DNA of 64,000 nt from Planotetraspora silvatica (GCF_016863315.1 NZ_BOOQ01000015.1:156905-220904), one strand, 5' to 3'; positions 43,158 to 51,831 are shown, numbered from the stretch's first letter. Made by a program: numbers and translations. Notes: generated by a model not told the origin, from the sequence alone.

Positions 43158-45416
43158 ATGACACAGAGTAGTCAGGCGAGTCCCCAGCGTTACTGGAGGT
43201 CGGTACTCCAGCACGATGTGCCGGCTTCTCTCGTGGTGTTCCTCGTGGCGGTGCCCCTGTCCCTGGGCATCGCCGTCGCCTCCGGAGCACCAATCGCGGC
43301 GGGCCTCGTGGCCGCCGTCGTGGGCGGCGTGGTCGCCGGCGCGCTGGGCGGATCGGTCGTCCAGGTCAGCGGCCCGGCGGCCGGTCTGTCGCTCGTCGTC
43401 GCCGAGCTCGTCCACACGTACGGCTGGCGCGCCACCTGCATGATCACGCTCCTCGCCGGGCTGCTCCAACTCCTCCTCGGCGCGTTCCGGGTGGCGAAGG
43501 CCGCGCTGGGCGTCTCCCCCGCCGTCGTCCACGGCATGCTCGCCGGAGTGGGCGTGGTGATCGCGCTCTCGCAGCTCCACATCGTGCTGGGCGGCAAGTC
43601 CCAGAGTTCAGCGCTCGAGAACATCCTGGAGCTGCCGTCGCAGATCGTGAACAACCACAGCCACGCCGTCATGGTAGGCATCCTGACGATCGGCATCCTG
43701 GTCGTCTGGGCGCGGGTGCCCCGGCTCCGCGTGGTGCCCGCACCCCTGGCGGCGCTGATCATCGCCGCGATGACGGCGGCCGTGCTCGGCTGGGACCTGA
43801 CGCGGGTCGACCTGTCCGGAGGCTTCTCCTCGCTGGAATCCCCGCTGCTGCCGCAGGGCGACTGGCACGCCATCGCGGGAGCGGTCGTGCTCGTCGCGCT
43901 CCTCGCCGGAGTCGAGTCGCTCCTCACCTGCGTGGCGTCGAACCGGCAGCACGACGGTCCGCGCGCCGACCTCGACAGGGAGCTCGCGGCGCAGGGCGTC
44001 GCCAACGTGGTGTCGGGGGCGCTCGGAGGCATGCCGGTGTCCGGAGTGGTCGTGCGCACCACGACCAACGTCAGAGCGGGGGCACGCAGCCGCTGGTCGA
44101 CCGTGCTCCACGGCGTGTGGGTGCTCCTGTTCACCGCCGCCTTCGCCTGGATGATCGCGCTCATCCCCCTCGAGGCCCTGGCGGCGCTGCTGCTGTTCAT
44201 CGGCGTCCAGATGGTCAACCTCGGGCATGCCCGCAACCTGCGGGGGCACCGCGAGATGCCCATCTACTTCGTGACGATGACCGGCGTCGTGGTCATCGGC
44301 CTCGCGGAGGGCGTGGCGCTCGGCCTCGGCCTGGCCGCGCTGCTCGCCCTGCGCCGCCTCGCCTGGATCTCCGTGGTGGTGCGGCAGGCGGGCGACCGCT
44401 GGCGGATCGTCGTCACCGGGTCTCTCACCTTCCTCGGCGTGCCCCGCCTGACCGAGTCCCTGGCGGCCATCCCGCCGGGCACGGCGGTGGAGCTCGACCT
44501 GAACCTCGACTTCATGGACCACGCCGCCTTCGAGACCCTCCACGCCTGGCGGCTGGAGCACGAGCGCGGCGGCGGGACGATCGACATCGACGAGATGCAC
44601 GGCGAGTGGTACGCCGCGGCCGTCAGCGGCGCGCGCATGCTGCCGGCCAGGACCCCGCCCAAGCACGAGCGCTTCTGGCTGCCCTGGGCCTACCGCCGGC
44701 GTGTCGTCGATTCCGCGCGCCAGGCCGACAGCCTGTGCGCCTACGACGAGATGTGCGAGACCGGTCCCGGCCTCCCCGGCGACGCGCAGGCCGCACCGGA
44801 CCTGCTGGAGGGGACGCGGGAGTTCCACCGCAGGACCGCGCCGCTCGTCCGGCCGCTGCTGCACCGGATGGCCCGCAAGCAGACTCCCTCTCACCTGTTC
44901 ATCACGTGCGCCGACTCGCGGGTCGTGCCCAGCATCATCACCGCGAGCGGCCCGGGCGACCTGTTCACGGTGCGCAACATCGGCAACCTCGTGCCACGCG
45001 CCTCGTGCACGCCGCCCGACGACTCGGTCTCGGCGGCCGTCGAGTACGCCCTGAAGGTGCTGGAGGTCCAGACGATCACGGTGTGCGGCCACTCGGGATG
45101 CGGCGCGATGTCCGCCCTCCTCGGTGAGGCGCCCGAACTGCCCGCGCTGCGCAACTGGCTGCGGCACGGCCGGCAGAGCCTGGCCCGGTTCGTGGCGTCC
45201 CCCGAGGAAGACGACGACGCGGGCCCGCTCGACCGGCTGTGCCGGGTGAACGTGATCCAGCAGCTGGACAACCTGGAGAGCCACCCTCTCGTGGAGAGCC
45301 TCGTGCGTGCGGGGAGGCTGGAGCTCACGGGACTCTACTTCGACATCGCCGCCGCCCGCGTTCACGTGCTCGATCGGGGGCGTTTCTCGGCGGTTCCGGA
45401 GCTGCGCCGCGGCTGA
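43158..45416 (+). CDS. SulP-family anion transporter fused to beta-carbonic anhydrase
   Basis: A 752-aa fusion. The N-terminal 400 residues are a SulP membrane domain (DVPASLVVFLVAVPLSLGIA, VQVSGPAAGLSLVVAE, GMPVSGVVVRTTTN). A STAS domain follows (VVTGSLTFLGVPRL to about residue 490), and a C-terminal beta-carbonic anhydrase carries the zinc and active-site motifs TCADSR and GHSGCGAM. It probably takes up bicarbonate (or another anion) and interconverts it with CO2 at the membrane. The fusion is known in actinobacteria. The mRNA is probably leaderless. Confidence 0.93.
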   Translation: MTQSSQASPQRYWRSVLQHDVPASLVVFLVAVPLSLGIAVASGAPIAAGLVAAVVGGVVAGALGGSVVQVSGPAAGLSLVVAELVHTYGWRATCMITLLAGLLQLLLGAFRVAKAALGVSPAVVHGMLAGVGVVIALSQLHIVLGGKSQSSALENILELPSQIVNNHSHAVMVGILTIGILVVWARVPRLRVVPAPLAALIIAAMTAAVLGWDLTRVDLSGGFSSLESPLLPQGDWHAIAGAVVLVALLAGVESLLTCVASNRQHDGPRADLDRELAAQGVANVVSGALGGMPVSGVVVRTTTNVRAGARSRWSTVLHGVWVLLFTAAFAWMIALIPLEALAALLLFIGVQMVNLGHARNLRGHREMPIYFVTMTGVVVIGLAEGVALGLGLAALLALRRLAWISVVVRQAGDRWRIVVTGSLTFLGVPRLTESLAAIPPGTAVELDLNLDFMDHAAFETLHAWRLEHERGGGTIDIDEMHGEWYAAAVSGARMLPARTPPKHERFWLPWAYRRRVVDSARQADSLCAYDEMCETGPGLPGDAQAAPDLLEGTREFHRRTAPLVRPLLHRMARKQTPSHLFITCADSRVVPSIITASGPGDLFTVRNIGNLVPRASCTPPDDSVSAAVEYALKVLEVQTITVCGHSGCGAMSALLGEAPELPALRNWLRHGRQSLARFVASPEEDDDAGPLDRLCRVNVIQQLDNLESHPLVESLVRAGRLELTGLYFDIAAARVHVLDRGRFSAVPELRRG

Positions 45417-45501
45417 GCCGTCCGTCCGCTGTGAGCGGAGACCGTCCGCTGATCGTGAAACCACGGCGACAAGGCCGCGCGGCGTCGCTGAGGATGGGCG
45501 C

Positions 45502-46518
45502 ATGAGAGTTCTGATCATCGGCGGTTCGGTGTTCCTGGGCCGCGCTATCGTGGCGGAGGCGCTGTCCCAGGGCCACGAGGTCACGACGTTCAATCGAGGC
45601 GTGAGCGGACCCGGCCTGCCGGGCGTGCACGCCGTACACGGCGACAGGGAGGTCCCGGCGGACCTCGACCGGCTGGCCGGCGGAGGTGAGTGGGACGTCG
45701 TCATCGACGTCTGCGGCTACACGCCCGCGTCCGTCCGCGAATCCGCACGGCGGCTCTCCGGACGCGCCGGCCACTACACGTTCATCTCCAGCATCTCGGC
45801 CTATCCGGACTTCCCGGGCAAGCCCGCGGTGGACGAGACCTTCCCGCGGCATGAGTGCCCGCCCGACGCCGACGCGGACTTCGGCGAGTACGGCGTGCTG
45901 AAGGCGGGGTGCGAACGGGCGGTCGAGAAGTACTTCGACGGTCCTTCGCTCATCGTCAACCCCGGCCTGATCATCGGGCCGTACGAGAACGTGGGCCGCC
46001 TGCCGTGGTGGCTCACGCGGATCTCCAAGGGCGGCCGGGTGCTCGCACCGGGAGATCCCGGCCTGCCGATCCAGCTCATCGACGCCAGGGACATCGCCGC
46101 CTTCACCGTCGACCAGGCGAAGAAGGGCACCACGGGGCGGTTCCTCACCGGCGGCGTCCCCGCGAACGCGACCTTCGGCAGTTGGCTGGCCGACTGCGTG
46201 CGGGTCACCGGCTCCGATGCCGAACTGGTGTGGGCCGACGACCGGTTCCTGCTCGACCACGACGTGGAGCAGTGGACCGAGCTCCCCCTGTGGCTGGCCG
46301 AGGGCCCGGAGACCCCGGGCGGCTGGACGCACTCGTCGGCGAAGGCCCTGGCCGCGGGGCTGACCTGTCGTCCGGTCTCCGAGACCGTCGCGGACACCTG
46401 GGCCTGGTTGAAGGACATCCCGGAAGGGGAGCGCAGCTTCGGCAACAGGATGTTGCGGCACGGCATCGCCCCGGAGAAGGAGGCCCGCATCCTGGCCGAC
46501 TGGGACGCGCGCGCCTGA
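45502..46518 (+). CDS. NAD-dependent epimerase/dehydratase (extended SDR-like)
   Basis: A 338-aa Rossmann-fold protein. The nucleotide-binding loop is IIGGSVFLGRAI (GGxxFxG variant), with NRG after strand 2, and EYGVLKAGCE corresponds to the YxxxK site, with SSISAY supplying Ser. It resembles actinobacterial NAD-dependent epimerases and the RNA-binding CSP41-like branch. ATG 45502 is preceded by GAGGATGGG. The substrate is unknown. Confidence 0.85.
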   Translation: MRVLIIGGSVFLGRAIVAEALSQGHEVTTFNRGVSGPGLPGVHAVHGDREVPADLDRLAGGGEWDVVIDVCGYTPASVRESARRLSGRAGHYTFISSISAYPDFPGKPAVDETFPRHECPPDADADFGEYGVLKAGCERAVEKYFDGPSLIVNPGLIIGPYENVGRLPWWLTRISKGGRVLAPGDPGLPIQLIDARDIAAFTVDQAKKGTTGRFLTGGVPANATFGSWLADCVRVTGSDAELVWADDRFLLDHDVEQWTELPLWLAEGPETPGGWTHSSAKALAAGLTCRPVSETVADTWAWLKDIPEGERSFGNRMLRHGIAPEKEARILADWDARA

Positions 46519-46530
46519 TCTTCCGGACCG

Positions 46531-46536
46531 TAGGCT
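46531..46536 (+). promoter_or_regulatory. -10 hexamer TAGGCT, probable leaderless promoter of the PemK-domain gene
   Basis: TAGGCT ends 7 nt before the ATG at 46544, immediately after the stop of the epimerase gene. Confidence 0.5.
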
Positions 46537-46543
46537 TGGCGGC

Positions 46544-47074
46544 ATGAACTGGTGGATCGCGGGTGTGATCGTGCTCGCCGGAGTCGGCTTCGCGGTCGCG
46601 TGGCGCTTACGGGGGCCCGCCGCGAAGACGACGTCCGGGCGTCCAGGCGGCGCCCGGGCGTCCAGGCGTCCGGTGCCGAGGCAGCCGTCCCGGCGGCCTG
46701 CTGCCCGGCCGCGCGCCCGCCGCCCGCTCAGCCGGCCGGCCCGGACAGGTCCGCGGCCTGGTGAGATCTGGTGGGCGGACGTTCCGTTCGAGGACGGTCC
46801 CGGATCCAAGGTCCGGCCGTGCGTGGTCCTGCGGACCCACCGGGACGGCGCCGAGGTGCTGAAGATCACCAGCCAGGACCGGCGGCACCGTCACGATCAT
46901 GTCGAGATCCCCACACGGACCTGGGATCACGACGCCGACCACAACAGCTTCCTCGATCTCACCGGTCCGCTCCGGGTGAAGGCCGCGTCCTTCGACAACA
47001 GGGCCGGCACGCTGGACGCGGTCATCTGGGGCAAGGTGTGCGAGCTGTACCGGCTTCCGGCCGGAAGGGGCTGA
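46544..47074 (+). CDS. Membrane-anchored PemK/MazF-family protein without adjacent antitoxin
   Basis: A 176-aa protein with an N-terminal hydrophobic helix (about residues 3-21, WWIAGVIVLAGVGFAVAW), a strongly basic Arg/Pro linker (25-70) and a PemK/MazF fold from residue 72. The fold shows GEIWWADVPFEDGPGSK, VRPCVVLR with the conserved Arg, KITSQD and LRVKAASF. MazF enzymes are sequence-specific mRNA endonucleases. No small antitoxin gene flanks it: upstream is an epimerase, and downstream a convergent TetR gene 6 bp away. It may be a domesticated RNase or RNA-binding protein at the membrane. Confidence 0.82.
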   Translation: MNWWIAGVIVLAGVGFAVAWRLRGPAAKTTSGRPGGARASRRPVPRQPSRRPAARPRARRPLSRPARTGPRPGEIWWADVPFEDGPGSKVRPCVVLRTHRDGAEVLKITSQDRRHRHDHVEIPTRTWDHDADHNSFLDLTGPLRVKAASFDNRAGTLDAVIWGKVCELYRLPAGRG

Positions 47075-47080
47075 GCGGGC

Positions 47081-47812
47081 TCAGTCTCCGGCCTGCGGGA
47101 GGCGCGCCGCGATGCCGTCGAGCAGGCGCTCGAGCCCGTAGGCGAACCGGTCCCCCACGTCGACGTAGTCCTGGCCGCCCTCCGTCAGCATCCTCGCGAC
47201 CATGGGGTATCGCCCGCTCGCGACGACGGACTGCAGGTAGGGGCCCTGCAGGGCCATCCACTCCATCAGGTCGAGGCCCGTACGGCGCAACGCCTCGGCC
47301 TCGGCCAGCTCACTCTCCACGAATCCGTTGACGTAGGCGAAGACCGTGCCGATCACCGTCAGCATCTCGTTGAAGCTCAGACCGAGACCGTCGACCATGC
47401 GCAGTGCCGTGTCGAGCATCCGTACCCGGTTGGGGCTCGGCTGCTGCCGGGTGCCAGACAACGGGGCGATCCACGGGTGGCGGAGCATGACCTTCCGGAC
47501 CCGGTCGGCGAGCCCGCGCAGGTCGGCCCGCCAGTCCCCGGACAGCACGAGGTCCGGCGGGATGTAGTCCGCCACGACGGCGTCGATCATCAGCTCGATG
47601 ACGTCGTCCTTGCCCGAGACGTACCGGTAGAGGGACATCGTCCCCGCTCCGATCTCGGTGGCGAGCCGCCGCATGGAGATCGCGGCGAGGCCCTCCGAGT
47701 CGGCCACCTGGATGGCCGCCTCCGTCAGCCTGGGGCGGCTGAACGTCGGCCGTGGCCCCCGGGCCGGCTGCTCCGGCCTCATCCAGAGGTTCTCGCGACT
47801 CGTCATCCTCAC
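47081..47812 (-). CDS. TetR-family regulator (TetR_C domain)
   Basis: A 243-aa repressor-type protein. HTH at about residues 30-75 (LTEAAIQVADSEGLAAISMRR, GTMSLYRYVSGKDDVIELM) and a C-terminal ligand domain of the TetR_C/TetR drug-sensor kind (RHPWIAPL, PNRVRMLDTALRMVDGLGLS). Starts GTG 47812 or ATG 47806. The intergenic region to the divergent orphan atpB holds a perfect palindrome and a degenerate copy, probable operators, so it may control both itself and that gene. Confidence 0.9.
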   Translation of the reverse strand: MRMTSRENLWMRPEQPARGPRPTFSRPRLTEAAIQVADSEGLAAISMRRLATEIGAGTMSLYRYVSGKDDVIELMIDAVVADYIPPDLVLSGDWRADLRGLADRVRKVMLRHPWIAPLSGTRQQPSPNRVRMLDTALRMVDGLGLSFNEMLTVIGTVFAYVNGFVESELAEAEALRRTGLDLMEWMALQGPYLQSVVASGRYPMVARMLTEGGQDYVDVGDRFAYGLERLLDGIAARLPQAGD

Positions 47813-47898
47813 CGTCTCTCGCTGTGTCGGAACTGAACTGGTACCACACGTCGACGACCTGATGCGAGGTCAACGATCCCTCGCGCCCAGATATTGCG

Positions 47899-47914
47899 TA
47901 CGCCGTATCCGGTA
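47899..47914. promoter_or_regulatory. Degenerate TetR operator copy
   Basis: TACGCCGTATCCGGTA repeats the right half of the palindrome at 47934-47954 (TACGCCGTACTCGGTA) 41 bp upstream, about four helical turns away. Confidence 0.5.
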
Positions 47915-47933
47915 AGTAATCTCGGCCACAAGA

Positions 47934-47954
47934 ACCGAGTACGCCGTACTCGGT
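47934..47954. promoter_or_regulatory. Perfect palindromic operator between tetR and orphan atpB
   Basis: ACCGAGTAC-GCC-GTACTCGGT has perfect 9-bp arms and ends one base before an in-frame ATG (47955) and 25 bp before the preferred GTG of the orphan atpB gene. Its form is typical of TetR-family sites. Confidence 0.7.
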
Positions 47955-47978
47955 ATGAGGCCTTGCGGGGGACGACTG

Positions 47979-48770
47979 GTGAACGTGTCACTTGCCGCCG
48001 TGGACGAGTTCGAGGCTCCGGGAGTCGGCATCTTCGATTTCCCGCCGCTCTGGGACGGTGCGCCGTACTGGCTGAACAAGCCCGTCGTCATGGCCGCGGT
48101 CGGCGTGGTTCTGGTGTGCGCGCTCGCGTGGAGCGCCTTCGCCCGTCCGAAACTGGTGCCGCGCGGTCTGCAGAACGCCGGCGAGTACACCTACGAGTTC
48201 GTGCGCGACCAGATAGCGCGGCCCTTCCTGGGCAAGGACGCCGAACGCTGGATGCCGTTGTTGCTGAGCATGTTCGCGCTGATCCTGCTGTGGAACTTCA
48301 TGGGCGTCGTCCCCGTCATGCAGTTCCCGGTGAACTCGCACATCGCGTTCCCTGTGATCTTCGCGCTGGTGGTCTACGTGCTGAAGATCTATCTGGGCAT
48401 CAGGCACCAGGGCGTCGGCGGCTATTTCAAGAACATGATGTTCCCGCCCGGCCTGCCGAGACCCCTCGCCATCGCGCTGTTCGCCCCGCTCGAACTGCTC
48501 TACAACTTCGTCACCGCGCCGTTCACGCATGCCGTACGGCTGTTCGCCAACATGTTCGCGGGGCATCTGCTGCTGGCGTTCTTCAGCGCGGTCGGCTTCT
48601 GGTTCCTGATCGCGCACCCGACGGTGCCGGGGGCGACGGTCGGCATTCTCAGCGTGGTGATGGCGGTCGCGATGACGGGCCTGGAGATCTTCATCCAGTT
48701 CCTCCAGGCGTTCCTGTTCACCATGCTCGCCGCCATGTTCATCGGCGGCTCGCTGCACCCGGAGCACTGA
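47979..48770 (+). CDS. atpB: Orphan F0F1 ATP synthase subunit a
   Basis: About 263 aa with five to six hydrophobic helices and the subunit-a signatures NKPVVMAAVGVVLVCALAW, PVMQFPVNSHIAFPVI, and PFTHAVRLFANMFAGH, which carries the essential proton-path Arg. GTG 47979 is preceded by GGGGGA; ATG 47955 is possible. No other ATP synthase subunit gene is nearby: the neighbours are a TetR regulator and an MFS drug exporter. The protein looks intact, so it is a second, separately regulated subunit a rather than debris. It could replace the housekeeping subunit or act alone in the membrane. Confidence 0.88.
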   Translation: MNVSLAAVDEFEAPGVGIFDFPPLWDGAPYWLNKPVVMAAVGVVLVCALAWSAFARPKLVPRGLQNAGEYTYEFVRDQIARPFLGKDAERWMPLLLSMFALILLWNFMGVVPVMQFPVNSHIAFPVIFALVVYVLKIYLGIRHQGVGGYFKNMMFPPGLPRPLAIALFAPLELLYNFVTAPFTHAVRLFANMFAGHLLLAFFSAVGFWFLIAHPTVPGATVGILSVVMAVAMTGLEIFIQFLQAFLFTMLAAMFIGGSLHPEH

Positions 48771-48788
48771 CCGTCCCGCGGGACGCCG

Positions 48789-50309
48789 TCAGTCGAAGCT
48801 GAGTTGCTCGGTACGCCGGGGCATCAGCAGGAGAGCGCCCACGCTGAGCACGGCCACCACAACGAGTGCGAGGAACGTGTGGTGGGCCGCGTCGTAGAGC
48901 GACCGGCGGACGAAGACCCCCAGGGCCGACTCCCGGACCGCCGACCCCTGCCCTCCGAGCACCAGGCTGGTGGCGTCGACGCTCTTCGGCAGGTGGCCGG
49001 CGACACCGGCCGGAGGGTGGGCGAACCGGTCGGCCAGCGTCGCGTTGGAGATGGCCCCCAGGACGGCCGCGCCCACCGCGCTGCCGATGGAGCGGCAGAA
49101 CATGTTGGTCGCGGTGACCACGCCGCGCCGTTCCCAGCCGACGACCGACTGAACGGCGACGACGGTCGGGCTGGACGACAGGCCGAGGCCGGCGCCGACG
49201 ACGAAGCACGCCGCGGCGACCTGCCACACCATGGCGTCCTGGGCGAGAAGCGCGCACAGGACGGCGCCGGCGACGATCAGCAGGCTGCCGACCAGCGCGG
49301 TGTCCCGGAAGCCGATGCGCATGTAGACACGTCCGGACAGGGCGGCGGCGATGGGCCACCCGATGGTCAGCGCGGCCAGTGTGAAGCCGGCCATCAGGGC
49401 TCCGGTGCCGAGGACTCCCTCCACGTAGGTCGGCACGTACGAGCTCAGCCCGATCAGGAGCGCGCCGACGCCGACCGCGACGAGGTTGCCGCCCGCGAGC
49501 GTGCGGTTGCGGAAAACCCACAGGGGCAGGACGGGTTCGGCCGCGCGCCGCTCGACCAGGACGAAGACGGCCAGCATGACGGCGCCCGCGACGAAGATGA
49601 GCACGCTCGGGACCGAGCCCCAGCCCCACGCCACTCCGCCTTCGAGGAGACCGAGGATGAGCAGGGAGGAGCCGGCCGTGAGCAGGGCCGCCCCGGTGTA
49701 GTCGATGCGGTGCGAGCCCGGTTTCACGTTCTCCTTGAAGCGCCGGGCGATCATCCACATCGCGACGGCGCCGAGGGGCAGGTTGATGAAGAAGATCCAC
49801 CGCCAGGAGACGTACTCGGAGAAGACGCCGCCCAGAGTGGGGCCGAGCACCGAGGCGATGCCCCAGACGCTGGCGACGTAGCCCTGGACGCGGGCCCGCT
49901 CCTCGACGGTGTAGAGGTCGCCGATCATCGTCATGCTGATCGGCTGGACCGCTCCGGCGCCGATGCCCTGGATCGCGCGGAAGACGATGAGGGCGGGCAT
50001 GCTCCAGGCGAACCCGCACAACACCGACCCGGCGAGGAAGGCGGTGATGCCGAGGAGGATCACCGGCTTACGTCCCGCGATGTCAGCGAACTTGCCGTAC
50101 AGCGGGACCGTCACCGCCTGCGTCAGCAGATAGATCGAGAAGAGCCAGGGGAACTGGGAGAAGCCGCCGAGATCGCTGACGATGGACGGCACCGCGGTCG
50201 CGATGATCGTGCTGTCCAGTGCCACCAGGCCGGTGGAGAGCATGACGGCGGCGAGCACCGGACCACGCTCCGACCGGAGACCGACGCCCTTCGAGATCGT
50301 TGTTGCCAC
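48789..50309 (-). CDS. MFS drug exporter, DHA2 (EmrB/QacA) family
   Basis: A 506-aa transporter with about 14 hydrophobic segments. Motif C-like GIASVLGPTLGGVFSEYVSWRW, motif A-like GKFADIAGRKPVIL and LDSTIIATAVPSI in helix 1 mark the DHA2 family. GTG 50309 lies 11 nt after GGAG. It probably exports a hydrophobic drug by proton antiport. It ends 18 bp from the orphan atpB stop (convergent), with a small palindrome GTCCCGCGGGAC between them. The divergent side carries no regulator. Confidence 0.92.
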   Translation of the reverse strand: MATTISKGVGLRSERGPVLAAVMLSTGLVALDSTIIATAVPSIVSDLGGFSQFPWLFSIYLLTQAVTVPLYGKFADIAGRKPVILLGITAFLAGSVLCGFAWSMPALIVFRAIQGIGAGAVQPISMTMIGDLYTVEERARVQGYVASVWGIASVLGPTLGGVFSEYVSWRWIFFINLPLGAVAMWMIARRFKENVKPGSHRIDYTGAALLTAGSSLLILGLLEGGVAWGWGSVPSVLIFVAGAVMLAVFVLVERRAAEPVLPLWVFRNRTLAGGNLVAVGVGALLIGLSSYVPTYVEGVLGTGALMAGFTLAALTIGWPIAAALSGRVYMRIGFRDTALVGSLLIVAGAVLCALLAQDAMVWQVAAACFVVGAGLGLSSSPTVVAVQSVVGWERRGVVTATNMFCRSIGSAVGAAVLGAISNATLADRFAHPPAGVAGHLPKSVDATSLVLGGQGSAVRESALGVFVRRSLYDAAHHTFLALVVVAVLSVGALLLMPRRTEQLSFD

Positions 50310-50631
50310 GTGGGGGAATTCTCCTTGCGGGTCGAGCACGTAAACACGATGGGACTCGCCCGCCGGGAGGCACACCAGACCCATCAAGCGCCAACCGTGT
50401 CCGTGCCCTTCCGCATTCCCACCGCCGCCCGGTCAGTGGCTCACGCCCCTCCCCCCGCGTCCCCCGCTGTCCCTCTGGCCTGCCGCCGCATGAACAGTCG
50501 TGACCTGGAGCTTCCGACTCACTGAGGGCGCAGGACCCCGACCCGCGGATACGGCGGCCTCGTCCCCACAAGGTCGCCGTATCGGAGCTTCTTCGTCGAG
50601 GTCGCCCTAGAAGGGGCGCGACGTGCGGGCC
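50310..50631. other. Intergenic region between MFS exporter and azoreductase
   Basis: 322 bp on the upstream side of the MFS gene and the downstream side of the azoreductase gene. It contains a terminator-like hairpin at 50548-50583. I see no gene. Confidence 0.6.
50548..50583 (-). terminator. Terminator-like hairpin after azoreductase gene
   Basis: GATACGGCGGCCT and AGGTCGCCGTATC pair with one mismatch around a 10-base loop, about 50 nt beyond the azoreductase stop. Confidence 0.65.
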
Positions 50632-51279
50632 TCAGGCCAGTGCGGGCGCCGGGGACCAGAGACCGTCGATCTCCTGCTCCGCCGCGGCGAGGCTCTTGGC
50701 GGCCAGCGGGATCAGGTCGGCCATGGCGGGCGTCACCTCGGCGAGCGTGAGCTCGGCTGCGATGAACCGCGGTTCCAGACCCGTGGCCGCGAGACCGTGG
50801 GGAAGCCACGTCCCGGCGTGGTCCCACCCTTCACGGGGCGCGCCCGTGCTGTAGCCGCCACCCCGGCTGGCGACCACGACGAAGTCGCGCCCACCGAGCA
50901 GACCGGCCCTGGTCTCGGGGTCGAACGACAGCCCCGGCGCGATGAGGTGGTCGACCCAGGCCTTGACGCTGCTCGGCGCGCCGTAGTTGTACAGCGGGAG
51001 CCCCAGCACGACCGCGTCGGCTTCCTTCACTTCATTGACCAGGAGTTCGGTCAGCGCCCAGGACTCCGCCTGGGCGGCGGTGTGCTGATCACGCGGTACC
51101 AACCGGGCCATGCCTCCGGCTACGTCAAGGTGCGGCAGGGGTTCGCCGCCCAGGTCGCGGTAGGTGACGGTGCCGCCGGGGTGTGCGGCCTGCCAGACGG
51201 CGGCAGCCCGGGCACTGAGCTTGCGACTGACGGATCGATCGCCCTGGATGCTCGCGTCGATGTGCAGCAGCTGAGCCAT
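50632..51279 (-). CDS. FMN-dependent NADH:quinone reductase / azoreductase
   Basis: A 215-aa flavodoxin-fold protein of the AzoR family: LLHIDASIQGDRSVSRKLS (FMN phosphate loop), LPLYNYGAPSSVKAWVDHL (isoalloxazine site) and SRGGGYS. It reduces quinones or azo compounds with NAD(P)H, protecting against electrophile stress. ATG 51279 follows GGGAGGTC. Divergent from a MarR regulator across an 84-bp region with a long inverted repeat, so probably repressed by it. Confidence 0.93.
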   Translation of the reverse strand: MAQLLHIDASIQGDRSVSRKLSARAAAVWQAAHPGGTVTYRDLGGEPLPHLDVAGGMARLVPRDQHTAAQAESWALTELLVNEVKEADAVVLGLPLYNYGAPSSVKAWVDHLIAPGLSFDPETRAGLLGGRDFVVVASRGGGYSTGAPREGWDHAGTWLPHGLAATGLEPRFIAAELTLAEVTPAMADLIPLAAKSLAAAEQEIDGLWSPAPALA

Positions 51280-51290
51280 TTCACTGACCT

Positions 51291-51334
51291 CCCATAGATA
51301 GTTAGTGCTACATCAATGATTAACGCTCTATGGG
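51291..51334. promoter_or_regulatory. Inverted-repeat operator between azoreductase and marR
   Basis: CCCATAGATAGTTA (51291-51304) and TAACGCTCTATGGG (51321-51334) pair at 12 of 14 positions around a 16-bp centre. It spans the middle of the divergent promoter region, as expected for MarR/DUF24-type control. Confidence 0.65.
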
Positions 51335-51351
51335 TAAAACGTCAACTCGTC

Positions 51352-51357
51352 TAGACT
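51352..51357 (+). promoter_or_regulatory. -10 hexamer TAGACT, probable leaderless promoter of marR
   Basis: TAGACT ends 6 nt before the ATG at 51364. Confidence 0.5.
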
Positions 51358-51363
51358 TGGCCC

Positions 51364-51831
51364 ATGACCTCGCTGCCCGTCGCAAACCAGCCGGTGCATC
51401 GATCAGGCGCACTCCTCGACCACCTCGCTCGCCGTGTGCGCCTGCGCTCTGAGACGGTGCTCGCGCCGCTCGGTCTTCGGCCTCGCCACCTCATCGCCCT
51501 CACCGTGCTGCGAGAAAGCGCGGGCAGCACACAGCAGGCGCTCGCCGCCACGCTGGAGATGGATGGGACGAACATCGTCGGGCTGCTGAACGACCTCGAA
51601 GCCGAGAATCTGGTCGCGAGACGACGCTCGCCCGAGGACCGCCGCCGCCACGTCGTCGAGCTCACGGACGCCGGCGCGAAGCGACTCGCCAAGGCCGAGT
51701 TCGCGCTCGCCGCGGTCGAGGACGAAGTGCTCGGAGCCCTCAGCGAAGCCCAGCGCGAGGAGCTCTACTGCCTGCTCCAAAAGGCGCTCGCCGGCAGCGA
51801 CGCGAGGTGCACGACCGCCCTCGACGACTAG
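51364..51831 (+). CDS. MarR-family transcriptional regulator
   Basis: A 155-aa winged-helix protein with the MarR core (ALTVLRESAGSTQQALAATL, GTNIVGLLNDLEAENLVARR, SPEDRRRHVVELTDAG). Divergent from the azoreductase gene; probable autoregulator and azoreductase repressor responding to quinone-like or oxidising ligands. Cys residues are present only near the C-terminus (YCLLQKA, ARCTT). Confidence 0.92.
   Translation: MTSLPVANQPVHRSGALLDHLARRVRLRSETVLAPLGLRPRHLIALTVLRESAGSTQQALAATLEMDGTNIVGLLNDLEAENLVARRRSPEDRRRHVVELTDAGAKRLAKAEFALAAVEDEVLGALSEAQREELYCLLQKALAGSDARCTTALDD

Noticed and set aside
43435..43447. Extra copy of the array box (TGCATGATCAC) inside the SulP gene
   Set aside because: Only about 11 bases match, there is no second box or 53-bp neighbour, and the bases encode conserved transporter sequence.
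46544..47812. Toxin-antitoxin pair formed by the PemK protein and the neighbouring TetR gene
   Set aside because: The TetR gene is convergent, has a normal ligand domain and a palindromic operator facing the other way. It is not an antitoxin.
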